Shown: positions 35,453-47,019 of the stretch, one piece after another
Numbering within the stretch: the first letter of the stretch is position 1
Layout: every line of letters begins with the position of its first letter
Assembly: GCF_018873765.1 (NCBI RefSeq)
Contig: NC_057922.1
Span: forward strand, 66,178,755-66,242,754
Direction of reading: 5' to 3'
DNA from: Telopea speciosissima
Lineage: Eukaryota; Streptophyta; Magnoliopsida; Proteales; Proteaceae
Length of the DNA: 64,000 nt
Notes under the pieces: generated by a model
Told to the model about the DNA's origin: nothing
Database searches by the model: none
What the model saw: only the letters and a program-made list of their open reading frames with translations
Position numbers and translations under genes: made by a program

Positions 35453-35804
35453 ATGTATTGCTTTAATTGCTTAATAAATGTATTTTCTAAAGTAATCTTA
35501 AAGTGATATATGGTTGAATCTAGAAAAACTCATTTTGATCTTAACGAAAGAAATTACCGAATCCTTTCATAAATTTTGAAAAAAAAAAATTCGAATATAC
35601 AAAATTATGATTTGGGACAAGTTTCTCACTTTAATAGTGAGGGAAGCCATCGTGCATGAAAAAACTCTCTACAACATGGCGATTTCTTAGGATCCACATT
35701 TCCCGGATATGGTATCCACATCATCGAAAGAATTTCATTTGAATTTTTTATTTTAATAGTCAAATCAACTTTATTAGGAAGGAAGAAAAGATACAGCCCC
35801 CCTT

Positions 35805-35997
35805 TTCACCCGATCCTCTACTGCGGAGCTGCCCGGCAGGACCGTGCTGCCCAGACACGGTGCTGCGTGTAAAGATCGCTTTACCCCCATTCGGGCAAGC
35901 ACCGTGTTTGGGCAGGGGTAAGGCGGTCTTTAAGCGCAACACCGTGTCTGGGCAGCACGGTCCTGCCGGGCAGCTCCGCAGTAGAGGATCCAAATTG
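35805..35997. mobile_element. Foldback MITE, family 1 copy E
   Basis: 'gatcctctactgcggagctg' near 35812 and its complement near 35970 bound 'ggcaggaccgtgctgcccag' arms. The right end GGATCCAAATTG fits the family, while the left outermost bases are changed. The C-rich flanks prevent a clear target duplication. Confidence 0.82.
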
Positions 35998-36040
35998 TTC
36001 CCCCCCCCCCCTTCACACACACACACACACACACACACAC

Positions 36041-36178
36041 CTGTACTTGACGTCAAGTACATCTAACAAAGGAGGCAGAAATGACTATCTTACCCCCTGC
36101 CCGAACACATTGCCTGAGGTAGGGTCCGTGTGGGGTCCACCTCCCTGTATTAGATGTACTTGACGTCAAGTATGGACA
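36041..36178. mobile_element. Foldback MITE whose arms each hold a TGACGTCA palindrome
   Basis: The left arm contains the perfect 18-bp palindrome GTACTTGACGTCAAGTAC (36043-36060); the right arm has 36156-36173, one base different. Beyond them 'atctaacaaaggaggc' and 'ctccctgtattagat' pair. A (CA)n run (36014-36040) abuts the left end. TGACGTCA is a bZIP-type (C-box/CRE) core. Confidence 0.7.
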
Positions 36179-39100
36179 GTGTAATTGAGAGGATAAAAAT
36201 TCCACACCACCACCACCACGTACTAAAGGGAATTACAAGGAAGCTAAACCAAACAGATTAGAACGCAGGCACCAAAATTGGGGATAGTTCTCACTCGGAA
36301 CTAACAGACCAAGTGGGGAAGATATGCCATTTCTCAGCCGAAGTATATATAAATTCCTAGATGACCTGGGGCCATGGGAGAAATACCTCGACATCGGTCC
36401 TTCCTAGAAGTCCAACTAGAAGAGGAAGAAGAAAGAAACAAAACAAAATAAGGAGGAGATTGTAAAAAAAAATAATAATAATTAAAACCAAAAACAACAA
36501 ACTAAACTCGTATTAGCAAAATCACTAACAAATCCAAAACATTTATTTGAAAGTAGGTTCAGAATTGAGAACTTAAGTTGATGACTGACTAATCAATCTT
36601 CTTTAGTAGAACGTGAGACCATTCCTTATTTAGACCAGTATGACTTGTTCAAATACAAAATAGAATAATTTAAAAGATTTTGTTTGAATAAGAAGGAGTA
36701 ATACAAAGAATTAACAAGCTGGGGAAACCCATCTCAAACAATCAAAATAATGACTAGGAAATTAAGCTTTTGTCCCTAGGGTACGTTGGATGCCAATATA
36801 TCTATCTTAGTACGTTCTTAATAATTAATGCATTATTTCAAGTGCATTAATTAATTTGCATCTTTAACCTTAAAGATTTAATAATTAAGATTAATTTGAT
36901 AAAGCAATAAGTACATGCCCCTTGATAAGGATACTTAAAATTCTAGCTTGTTTCTTATATATAGTGCATCATAGCTAGGCACCAACATGCATATATAACC
37001 CATTAATGTTCTCCCACCATTCATCTGAACATTTAATGAATTTGGTCTTACAATTCTTGTGTTTATTTGTTTGTGTAGCATGTGGGTTTAAATGCTTAAT
37101 TTGTGCATGTAGATATGGATCCATATATGTGTTTCCACTTGACATGCAACAACAGTCAACACCCAACAGCCAACAGCCAACAGAGGAGATGATCGAGGAG
37201 AAAGATCGAAGAAGATTCATCGATTCAATTCCATTCCATTCCATTTTGGGACACCTTAATGGAGGAATAAGCTAAGCCAACCCTAAGTGGCTTCTACCTA
37301 GTTCTACGTCAACCTAACCGCCGCTACGCTACAAATATAATGGCCGTGATGGATGGTCATGTCCTCTAAATACTTTTGAAGTTTGAATTAACAATGAATT
37401 GAAGTCTTCTTCTTAATTACTAAAACCTACAAACCTAAAACTTTCTTCTGTACGTCCAAACTAACTTTTATAAATTCTGCCCATCCAACAGATATATTCA
37501 AGTCGTCATTTCCAGTATAGTTCATATATATATGAACGTTTGATTGTTTGAAATGAATTCGTTCAAAAATTCTTTCCTTCTCAACACCTTCTTCTTTGTT
37601 TCTTCGATGCTTCCCTTCCCTGGCGGCCCTTCAATGGTTTTTCTCCTCCACGTACACTCATACCCGCCCTCTTCTTAATTAGTTTCATTCATTCATTCAT
37701 GCAAGTGTTCTGGAACTTCCACTGTATTTTCACTGAAATTTTACCTAAACTTTCCCTGTTTGGAGAGAGAGAGATTGAATGGTGAATACGGAACACTGTA
37801 CATACATGTACGTACGTAGATCTAGCTAAGTTGGTGAGATCCATTTCATAAATTGGATATATCAAAGGTCAAAGGTTGAACAGAGAATCACTACATGGGA
37901 ATTCACATTTGATTGTGGGCGATTTATTTATATATCCCTTTTATTATCATAAATTGATTACCTCACTCACAATATGCAAAATGGAACCTGAGATCACTTA
38001 CGTACTAATTAACCCCCTGACCTAAATAGAAAATTACTACCTCGCCCATCTTTATTTTATTGGTCGGTTATACTTTTTTTTTTTTTTGTTTTTTTTTTTT
38101 TATAAAAATATTTATTAAGGATAACATGAAAGCTCATGACTGTAGATTACAAACAAAGATCACTAAGCCAAGGATCAGAAATGGGCCAAACCATCGTACA
38201 CGTTACCGATAATGCCCTTCTTGTCAGGGAGTACTCAGCCAAGCTAGCTATTCTCCCTTGGAGCATAGCTAAAAATACATATTTCAAAGTATATTGAGAG
38301 GTGAATAATATCCTCGATCTAAAATACTCGAATCCTGAGTGGAGAAAGCAGTGATTCTTCTCGATCTGTAAGCACAATATCTTTATTATCCGATGCTAGG
38401 AGTACTCTGTTGATGATCAAATAGCTGAAACTTCTTCACTGGTGGTAAAATTGGGAAGCAAGCTTGCATCGCAATTCATTTGAGTCATTCCATTGGTAAT
38501 AGGATACGTACTTCCATTCAAAATTGGTCAATCAGTTATACCAAGTCATGAATGAAAGCATTCACATGATAGACTGATATATTTAATATTTGTTCATACT
38601 TTTTATTTATTTGCCTAAATAAGAAAAGACTCTAATTTTATTAATAATTATTTAAAAGAATATCAAAATAAATGGCTAAAGACCAAGTTAATATGACATT
38701 AATTATAAGCTAAAGTCGAAAGAGAATTATTTTTTTATTTTTTTGGTAAAAGTCGAAAGAGATTTACTAGTGTCTAGGCGGGGCCTTAAAAGGTATACAG
38801 AACGTCCTCGTGAAGTAATGAAGACCCAATTGCCAAAAATAAATAATTATTAATTAGTCAAATCGATGATAACGGTTTAGTTGAAAAATGTCAATAATCA
38901 AACTGAATATAGACTGAGAGTTTGATCGATGTTGGTCTCTGCTTTGAAGATTCATGGTAATTAGAATTAATCCAAGAACGTCCTCTGTGGGCTTAAGACG
39001 ATGATGCACTCACATGGGATGATGAGAAGGTTTCTTGTGATCTAGGGAGGGTATGACATAAAATTTGTTAATAATTGAATTTGGATCTGAAATTTGACCG

Positions 39101-39669
39101 GTCACTTAGTGTGCGTACACTAAAAAAAAAAAGGGAAAAAGGATAGGCACAATGCCCGTTGCATGCAGTAATCTAACAGGTGCCACCAATGGGAGCATGG
39201 GACGGGCATCATATAATAGGGGGAATGGGGTCATTTCAAAGGATCTCTCAGATTAAAATCCTCCTCTGCAATTCCTTGATCTTGCGGAGCCTTGAATGTA
39301 GTTTGGGCCTGAGAGTTTGACATGTGGAATTAAAATGCTTCATCCAACTGTACGAACCCGTATCTATCTTCCTCGTGTTATGTGGAAATTCTTAGACCCG
39401 AACTTCAAGACACCGCAAGATTAAGGCATTACAGAAGATTTTTTGATGTTTTTTTTTGTCCATTTCAAATGGGGATTGAGAAAAATGGGCACAACGTACG
39501 CTAGTTAGCTTATTATAGCCTTTTCCCAATTAATATATTTACCAACTTCACAAGTTTAAATTAGGCCACGCCCACCGAAAATAATTATTTTATTTTTTAA
39601 AGCAAAGACTGGTTTAATTTGTCTCTCCACTAGGCGCCCCTTCCCTTCCCTTCGTCCACAGGTCTAAGT
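36179..39669. other. Intergenic, no gene seen
   Basis: Apart from a degraded MITE-like stretch at 39137-39240 ('aaggataggcacaatgcccg'), no element or gene is supported. Two T tracts sit at about 38071-38100. The 89-residue frames over 36975-37275 overlap on opposite strands and show no family features. Confidence 0.4.
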
Positions 39670-39675
39670 CACGTG
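39670..39675. promoter_or_regulatory. G-box upstream of FMO1 homologue
   Basis: CACGTG within 'aagtcacgtgatat', about 43 bp upstream of the TATA box. G-boxes bind plant bZIP and bHLH factors. The position supports a role in this promoter, but occupancy is unknown. Confidence 0.5.
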
Positions 39676-39717
39676 ATATTTTTCAAATAAATGACCCAAA
39701 TGTCGTATCAAAGTGTG

Positions 39718-39725
39718 TATAAATA
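39718..39725 (+). promoter_or_regulatory. TATA box of FMO1 homologue
   Basis: TATAAATA followed by GGGG, 209 bp before the ATG. It predicts transcription from about 39750 and a leader of about 180 nt containing GA and GATC-repeat runs. Confidence 0.65.
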
Positions 39726-39933
39726 GGGGACGATCCATCCCCAGTCCTTCAAGGCATCTCATCTTGCATAATTAGCTAATTAATTATTAATTAGCAGATT
39801 GAGATTGAGATTGAGATCTCGAGAGAGAGAGAGAAAAAAAAAAAAAGTAGGTAGCAGCTAGTTAGCTCCCAATTCAGATTCAGTTGCTTGATAGATCGAT
39901 CGATCGATCAATCAATCTCGATCTTAAGGATTA

Positions 39934-42900
39934 ATGGCTGCTACTAGTAGAGTCTGTAAAGTGGGGATCATTGGAGCTGGTATAAGCGGTATAGCAGCTG
40001 CGAAACAACTTTCAGGTTACGAACCCGTAATCTTTGAGGCGACGGATTCAATCGGGGGTGTCTGGAAGCATTGTTCTTACAGATCAACAAAACTTCAGAC
40101 CCCTCGATGTGATTACGAGTTCTCGGACTTCCCTTGGCCTCAGAGAGATAACTCCACTTTCCCTTCTTATGTTGAGATATTGGATTACTTGCATTCCTAT
40201 GCTAACCACTTTGACGTACTCAAGTACGTTAACTTCAATTCTAAGGTGGTGGAGATCAGGTTTATTGGTGGTCACCGGGAAACCACTACTTTTGGTCATC
40301 AGGAACCCGGGGAGTATGGTAGCTTGCTCACTGGTCGACCTGTTTGGGAGGTTGCTGTGCAGACGACCACAAACCATTCCGAGATCCTTCTTCAGGTTGT
40401 TCTTCTATGATCACTTCTACTTCTTCTTCTTCTTTTTCTCCGGACCCGAATGAACTTCTATACATATATATCTTTCATTAATGCTTCCCGGCCAATTCTC
40501 ATCCACTATTGTCTTAATTTCTTCTCCTTCCTGATCTACCCACCCTAAGTTTTATGTCTCTCTCTCATCAAATCTTCTATCTGATGATGATGATGAAGAT
40601 TCTTCCGGCCTTCCAGTGTCTCCCGTCCAAATTTGATGAAGCTTTTATTTGTTTGGAACTGTAACCCTAATTCCACTTTTTACTGTTCCCTTCTTATTAG
40701 TCTTTGATAAGCATGGAAAAATCCTCTTTTCAGTACAACACTCCCCCCAAAACAAGGAAAAATTAATGATTCCTCTCTCTCTCTCTGTCACAGACACACA
40801 CACACACACACAGGCCGGCCAAGAAGAAAATGCTCTTGAAAATTTTTTAATTTGTAATCTGACTTTTCATTTCTTTGTTCTAATGGCCAGAACAAAACTA
40901 AGTTCTATCGAAATCAACTTTACATTGCACCACTAATTGCAAATTCACTTCAATTTCTGTGTTTTTTTTTTTTTTTTAAATGGGGTAAAATCCACAATCA
41001 CATTAAAAAGATTTGGTTGCTTAATTTCTTGAAATGCTTCTTCCAGATTTTAAATTATATATTTGGTGTGTATTCTTTCCTGTTTTTTCAGTGGTATTCT
41101 TTTGAGTTTCTGGTGATATGTACTGGGAAATATGGAGATGTAGCAATGATGCCAAGATTTCCTCACAACAAAGGCCCTGAAGTGTTCAATGGAAAGGTGT
41201 TGCATTCCCTGGATTACTGCAAGCTTGACAAGGAAACCTCCACTGAACTAGTACAAGGGAAGAAGGTTGTTGTCATTGGCTACAAGAAGTCTGCAATTGA
41301 CTTGGCTGTTGAGTGTGCAGAAGCTAACCGACTAGGTACGTACTTATTAATTAATTTCTTTGCTTACTTTCAATATATAATTAAAGTATATATTGCATGG
41401 ATTTTGCTTCCTAGCTAGCTAGAACCAAAGAAGAAGTTTGAGTGTATGTGTTTGCTATTTTGCTAATTCCATCATTTCTCAAAAAGGCCAATTTGCATGT
41501 TTCTTTGTAGTTAAAATAGAAAATTAATTAGTTTGTTGTTGTAAAATTGAATTTTATTTGGTAGTGGTAGTGATGGGTTGGAAGCTCATGAATTTTGTTT
41601 TGACAGGACCAGATGGGCAACCATGCACTATGGTGATAAGGACACTTCATTGGACGGTTCCTTCCTATTGGGTTTGGGGGTTGCCCTTTTTCTTATTCTA
41701 TTCCACCAGATCTTCTCAGTTTCTACATAAAAGGCCCAACCAAAGCTTGCTTAGGGCTCTCCTTTGCCTACTTCTAACTCCACTGGTATATTACCCTTCC
41801 CTAACTAACTACTCCCCTTACCCTCATATGAGTTTTTCTTCCCCTCAGGCCTCAGCTAAGGGATTTATCATTCCCTTGGTCAGAAAATTACATAAATTAG
41901 CCCTAATTTTTAGGCAAGAGAAATGCTAGCACGCACTAGATATAGGTTTTTGAGTCCGGATCAGCTCCCCTGTATGTACGTAAAGGCTTTACTTACTGTT
42001 TTGTGATGACATGTGTCCTTTAGCTTCTATAAATATCCGTTCATACTACCATTAAGAGTGTTTGGAACGACATTTGTGGAAGAAAAAGGATATATATATG
42101 CTAACCGTATGTAAAGAGTCGTTACACTCCACATATGGGAAGTTGATCCGTACACATCCGGGTTTGGGTTACAAACCCTACAAACCACCCATACAATTTA
42201 GAAGTGGGCCTTAAATTTACTCTTTATTTTATAAATCCTCCCATGTGTAAGTGGGAGTTTGGTAACATAGCATTCTCTTTAATTACTCTGGTGCAGTGTG
42301 GAGGCTTGGAATTAAGTTGGATTCTTCACCTTTGCATTGTGGGTTATTAATGGTATAGGGCTGCTTCTTAGGTCAAGCCGTCAGGCCCAACTAACCTAGA
42401 GTTTGGGCTGGGCTGCTTTAGATACCCATTCCACTATATATAACTAATTGATAGTTATAATAATAATAACACGTGAGTTTTGATTGGGTGCATGCATGTG
42501 CTAATGTTTGTGTTTGGAACAGAGGAAAGGGATTTCAAAGTTCATCGAATCGTATCTGGTGTGGAAACTTCCATTGATCAAGTATGGGTTGAAGCCAGAT
42601 CACCCGTTCGAGGAGGACTACGCATCATGCCAGATGGCAATCTTGCCAGATAACTTCTTTTCTTTGGCTGATCAAGGAATGATCAAATTCAAGAGGACAT
42701 CATCATCATCACCGTCCAATAAATGGTGGTTTTGGAACGGAGGGATCGAATTCGAGGACGGCACCAAACTCGATGCTGATGTTGTGTTTCTTGCCACTGG
42801 TTTCGATGGGAAGCATAAACTGAGGGCTTTGTTACCTGAGCCGTTCCGTAGTTTGGTGGCAGACTCTTCTGGCATCATGCCTTTATACAGGTAAGGATAA

Positions 42901-43469
42901 AAAAAATGAAGTTTGTTTGGTTGACAAGAAAAGAGAAATTTAAAAAACGATAAAAATGAAAGACACATAAATTCATCATTGATTTCATTATTATTATTAA
43001 TTATTATTGTCTTATTATGTTTTTTCCTCTCTTTTTTTTCTATCCATTTCTTACCAATCGAATTATACAAATAAGAAATGTTCTTTATGATGCGGATCTC
43101 TTAATTCTTGGTAAATACGACTGCAGGGGCACCATCCACCCTCTGATACCAAATATGGCCTTTGTTGGGTACATTGAGAGTGTCTCGAATTTGCACACGG
43201 CAGAGATACGGTGCAAATGGCTAGCTCGACTCGTTGAAGATCGGTTCAAGCTCCCAAACGTCGAGAAAATGCTGGACCAAACAACCAAAGAGATGGAAAT
43301 AATGAAGAAGACCACTAGGTTCTACAAGAGGCATTGCATTTCCACCTTCAGTATCAACCACAGTGATGAAATATGTGAAGAGATGGGTTGGAATTCAATG
43401 AGGAAGAAGAATTGGTTCTTGGAAGCCTTCAGTCCATATAACAGCCAAGACTATGAAGAAGAAAATTGA
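39934..43469 (+). CDS. FMO1: FMO1-clade flavin-dependent monooxygenase, 5 exons, 531 aa
   Basis: The exons I infer are 39934-40395, 41092-41335, 41607-41785, 42523-42890 and 43127-43469; all introns are GT-AG and phases agree (1596 nt). Motifs: FAD site GAGISG (14-19), the FMO signature FxGxxxHxxxY (186-196), the NADPH-site variant GYKKSA (217-222) and LATGF (385-389). The C terminus ('FYKRHCISTFSINH', 'FLEAFSPYNSQDY') and 531-residue length match Arabidopsis FMO1. That enzyme N-hydroxylates pipecolic acid in systemic acquired resistance, using NADPH and O2; the same substrate here is inferred. The start is the first ATG, 7 residues before the first beta strand. No break is seen. AATAAA at 43702-43707 may mark the 3' end. 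Paralogues in this clade could have other substrates. Confidence 0.93.
41957..42150. mobile_element. MITE-like insertion in FMO1 intron 3
   Basis: 'ggatcagctcccctgtatgt' on the left pairs imperfectly with the complement of 'acatatgggaagttgatcc' (about 42131-42150). The middle resembles 5100-5310. It lies wholly within intron 3 (41786-42522), away from the splice sites. The exact ends are uncertain. Confidence 0.5.
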
Positions 43470-46400
43470 TCTAAACTCATTACTATCCTGACATCACGTA
43501 TTAATAATTAATATTTATTATTTATTCGTCTTTGTTAATTGTTTGTTATTATCATTATTATTATAATAATCATCAAGTAATCTTAAAGAGAAATACATGA
43601 TTATTTGTTACTACTTATGTATTTTCCCCCACTCAATATGTTCTTTCCCTTCAATTAACTATGCATCTGAAGAATGCCAATTCTATGTTTCTCACAGGAA
43701 AAATAAAAAGATATTCATATAATAGAAAGATTCGGATAGAAGACTAGTAATTCTCTCTCTCTCCCTCCTCATGTGAACTCAACAAGAAAGTTTTTACTAA
43801 TGAAATGTCCAAATGAAAATGAAAGATAGGAGGAGATTATTAGGGCAAAGATTTTTGTGAGCCGCCAGGATACAGCAACCCTTCGCAGGAAATAATTAAT
43901 TTATTAAAAAAACTAATATGTATCTATGAGATGCCGTAGGAAACTTCAAAGAACAGAGATACTTTTTCATTATTATTATTATTATTTTCATGGTGGAATC
44001 CATATGTACGTCTGTGAGGCGTTCTCGTACATTCTCCTACAAGAACTAGATCCCACCTCAGGGGTGGTGGTGTTTGCACATCCTTATCATGATACCCTAT
44101 TATATGATTGTTCTCTAATGCGTTGTGACCATTGATTTAAATCACAGTATCACATAGAGGTGTCAATCCGCCGATCCAAGCTGGTTTCAATCGGGCCTAA
44201 TCGTTTTCTCCTCTCCCCTTCCCTCCCTCCCTCCCTCCCTCCCACATTTAAAGATCTTGCACCCTGATCAAGTATCAGTTCTCGTAGGTTAGCATGGTCT
44301 CATTTATAAAGAGTCCGGCGAGTGCCAGTCTTTAGTTGGACTACCACTAATCGGGTTAAACGGGCCTTAAACGGAATATTAATTAAATGCTTCAATTTTC
44401 AATGACTCGTATTAGCAAGATAATAGTCTAGGCATAGAACTTTAGGGTGTACAAATTGAACACATGACTAATACAAAAGGGCTTATTGATCATAAAGGTT
44501 TAAATTGATTCATCAAATTCATCTACAACAATAAAATTCAGCAACTGTTGAGCTTAATCAGGCTCTTAGGTGGTCGGTCCAAGTTAGGCGACTGTTGGGC
44601 TGGACCCTCATATAATTTGGTTTGGACTTGAGCCCGGCATGTTTAATTTATCGGTCTGGGTCGGTCTCGGGTTTTCAATATTGGTCCTGGTCGACACCAA
44701 TACCGATCATTGATATGGCTAATGTTGAACCTGTTTTCCCTCATTTTTTTTAAATGAAAAAACTCTCTTAAACCATTTTGCCCTCAATACAGATCAATAC
44801 ACCGATACCATATATTAGTCAAGTATCAATACCTCACCGATAACTTGAACCATGGTTGTGGCAAGCCAGTATCCAAAGGCCCACGTTAAGTTTTTTATTT
44901 TTTATGTTTTGGGTTGGATGTGGATTTGGCCCAAGCTCCGTGTCTAGGCAAGGTGAGTTGATGCCTTGGGTCCTTGACTATAGAATACTTGATGGATGGA
45001 TGCGGAATTGGTGTGTGTTTGAAAACTTTAAATTTTAAAAACTTAATCCAGTTATTGGCCTGAACCTGGCCCTGTTCTATGGAAGGTGAAAAGGGTCTCG
45101 ACTGTAAATGCTTTCTTTTGGGCTATCGGGGAGAGGGCCTACACTATCCGAGGACAGTTTTGGGCGAATAAGAGAATCTCTTTTGGTATATGACAAAAGA
45201 GGAGGGGGCATTTATGACATATCATCTCTTTATATGAACATTGATATGCGAGGGGGGTGTGCAATTTCATTTTTGAACTGACAATTAATGTACAAAATTG
45301 TAGAAATGTTACATAAAATGTCCGACATCTTCACCGACCATTGGGCTAACCTAAGATGGGGCTCTTTATACTTATTTTAATATTTTTATTTGATTCCCAT
45401 ACATTTAGATTTTTGTGTGTTTATATAGTGTTGAATATGTTAATTGTAGTTTACATGCCCAATGGTATTTCATCTTCTTCAATGCCATTATAGAACTTAT
45501 GAAACATGATTCAAACTGAAACCAAATTCAAATCAGGGAAAAAATTTACTATATTTAAACTATGTCCCCTCAACCCCTCCGTCCGATGAAGTAGAAGAGT
45601 CGATCCCATGATCTCATTAACTACGGTAGGACGAAATAGGTAAGTGTAGAGATGACATTGTCTTACATTAGCTGAGTTTGTCTAGACTATTGCTTGCTCA
45701 TGTCTTCTTTCTTTTGTTAGTCGTCTCTTTATGTTTTCACAAAAATCGTAACATTGTTAGTTTTTCCTTATTTCTTCTCGTAACTCTTTTTTTCTTCGGA
45801 TGCATAGAAGAGGGGATTGGGAACAGTAAAGGGTATCATCGATCCCATATTGTAGAGCGAGGAAGTTAAGTACAGCCATCAATGAATGGTTCCTTGCTCT
45901 GTTAGTTTTGATGTAAAATTTTATCTGGAAAATTTTACTTCGTAAATATTAAATGTTTATTTCTATTAAAAAACAAACATTGGAATACTTTTTAACATTT
46001 AAAATTTTCAAGTACATGAAAATTTTAAGCCGAAACAAACGGAGCCTTCATGAGGCATGAATGAAATTTTCTCCTTTTTCTTTTGGGCTACAGTCTCATT
46101 TATCCTCATTTATCTGCTATTTTTTTTAAATAATTTTTGTACGTATTTTCAGGCTAATTCTAAACTGTCCATCTATAACAGTAATGAGCCCAAGTCATTA
46201 ATATGAATTCCAATTCTTCAGACCCCGTTGAATTGTTCCAGAATTGAAGAATTAACCAAAACTCTAATTCTGAATTCTGGGCCAATTTTGGGGCCTTGTA
46301 CAAGAATTGACCTTCTAGAATTAAGCCAAATTATGGTGTTATGTACAGTGAAAAAAGAAGGAAAATATATGAAAATTTTTATACATACACCGATTGGTTT

Positions 46401-47019
46401 CAGGAACTCTCAAGGAAAAGTGCAGGTTTTTCATTTCCACCATTATTCTCCTCCTCCGCATGTGGTTTGCACACCCTCTCAAGCTTTTATTAGTAGGGAA
46501 AATTGGACCCAAGAAAGAAAAGAAGAAACCAAACCAAACCAAGATTTGATAACAAAAATTAATCAACCTCCACTCCACTTAGTCTAGCCACTCGGCATCC
46601 ATTCCATCAATTTCTCCAATGTCCATGCTGCATCCACAATCCATAATCAAGGAAAGAAGAAATCAAATGAAAGGATTTAAACTCAATAAAGAAAGAATTA
46701 GATAAAGAAATCAAACTCTGTCAATGGTTTCCTGAGGCCCAGCCCATCTTGCCCACAACTTGGACTTAAATTCAGGTCCCATGGGGATGAATCAAAGACC
46801 ACCAAATCCTAACATAACATATGAAGAAGAAGAAGAAGCAAAAAAACAAAGATCCAAGTGAATTCATGTTCAATTCAAAATAGAGGTTTGGAAATCGGGC
46901 ATAATTGGAATTGGGGTCTATCAATTCCAATAGGAATTCCATAATTAGGCAAAGCACTAAGAGGCCCATGGGCCAATTAAACCATAATTAGAGTCCCTAA
47001 ATAAGACAATTAATTGCTT
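43470..47019. other. Intergenic, no gene seen
   Basis: (CCCT)n-like run at 44217-44243. 44155-44690 is made of 'ggtgtcaatccgccgatcc'-type words common in dispersed plant repeats. 46228-46587 and its antisense frame lack codon or domain support. Confidence 0.4.
44690..44856. repeat. Dispersed 'GATACC' repeat, copy e
   Basis: 'caccaataccgatcattgat' to 'ataacttgaaccatggttg'. Shares 'aaaccattttgcc' with copy a at about 757-770, in the same order relative to the ends. Confidence 0.5.

Noticed and set aside
39750-39933. Upstream small frames or an alternative start for the FMO1 homologue
   Set aside because: The ATG at 39934 gives the family N terminus, and no earlier in-frame Met extends the conserved region.
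40649-40936. 95-residue frame in FMO1 intron 1
   Set aside because: It is intronic, includes an AC repeat, and the splice phases work without it.
42672-43315. Minus-strand frames over FMO1 exons 4 and 5
   Set aside because: They are antisense shadows of coding exons.
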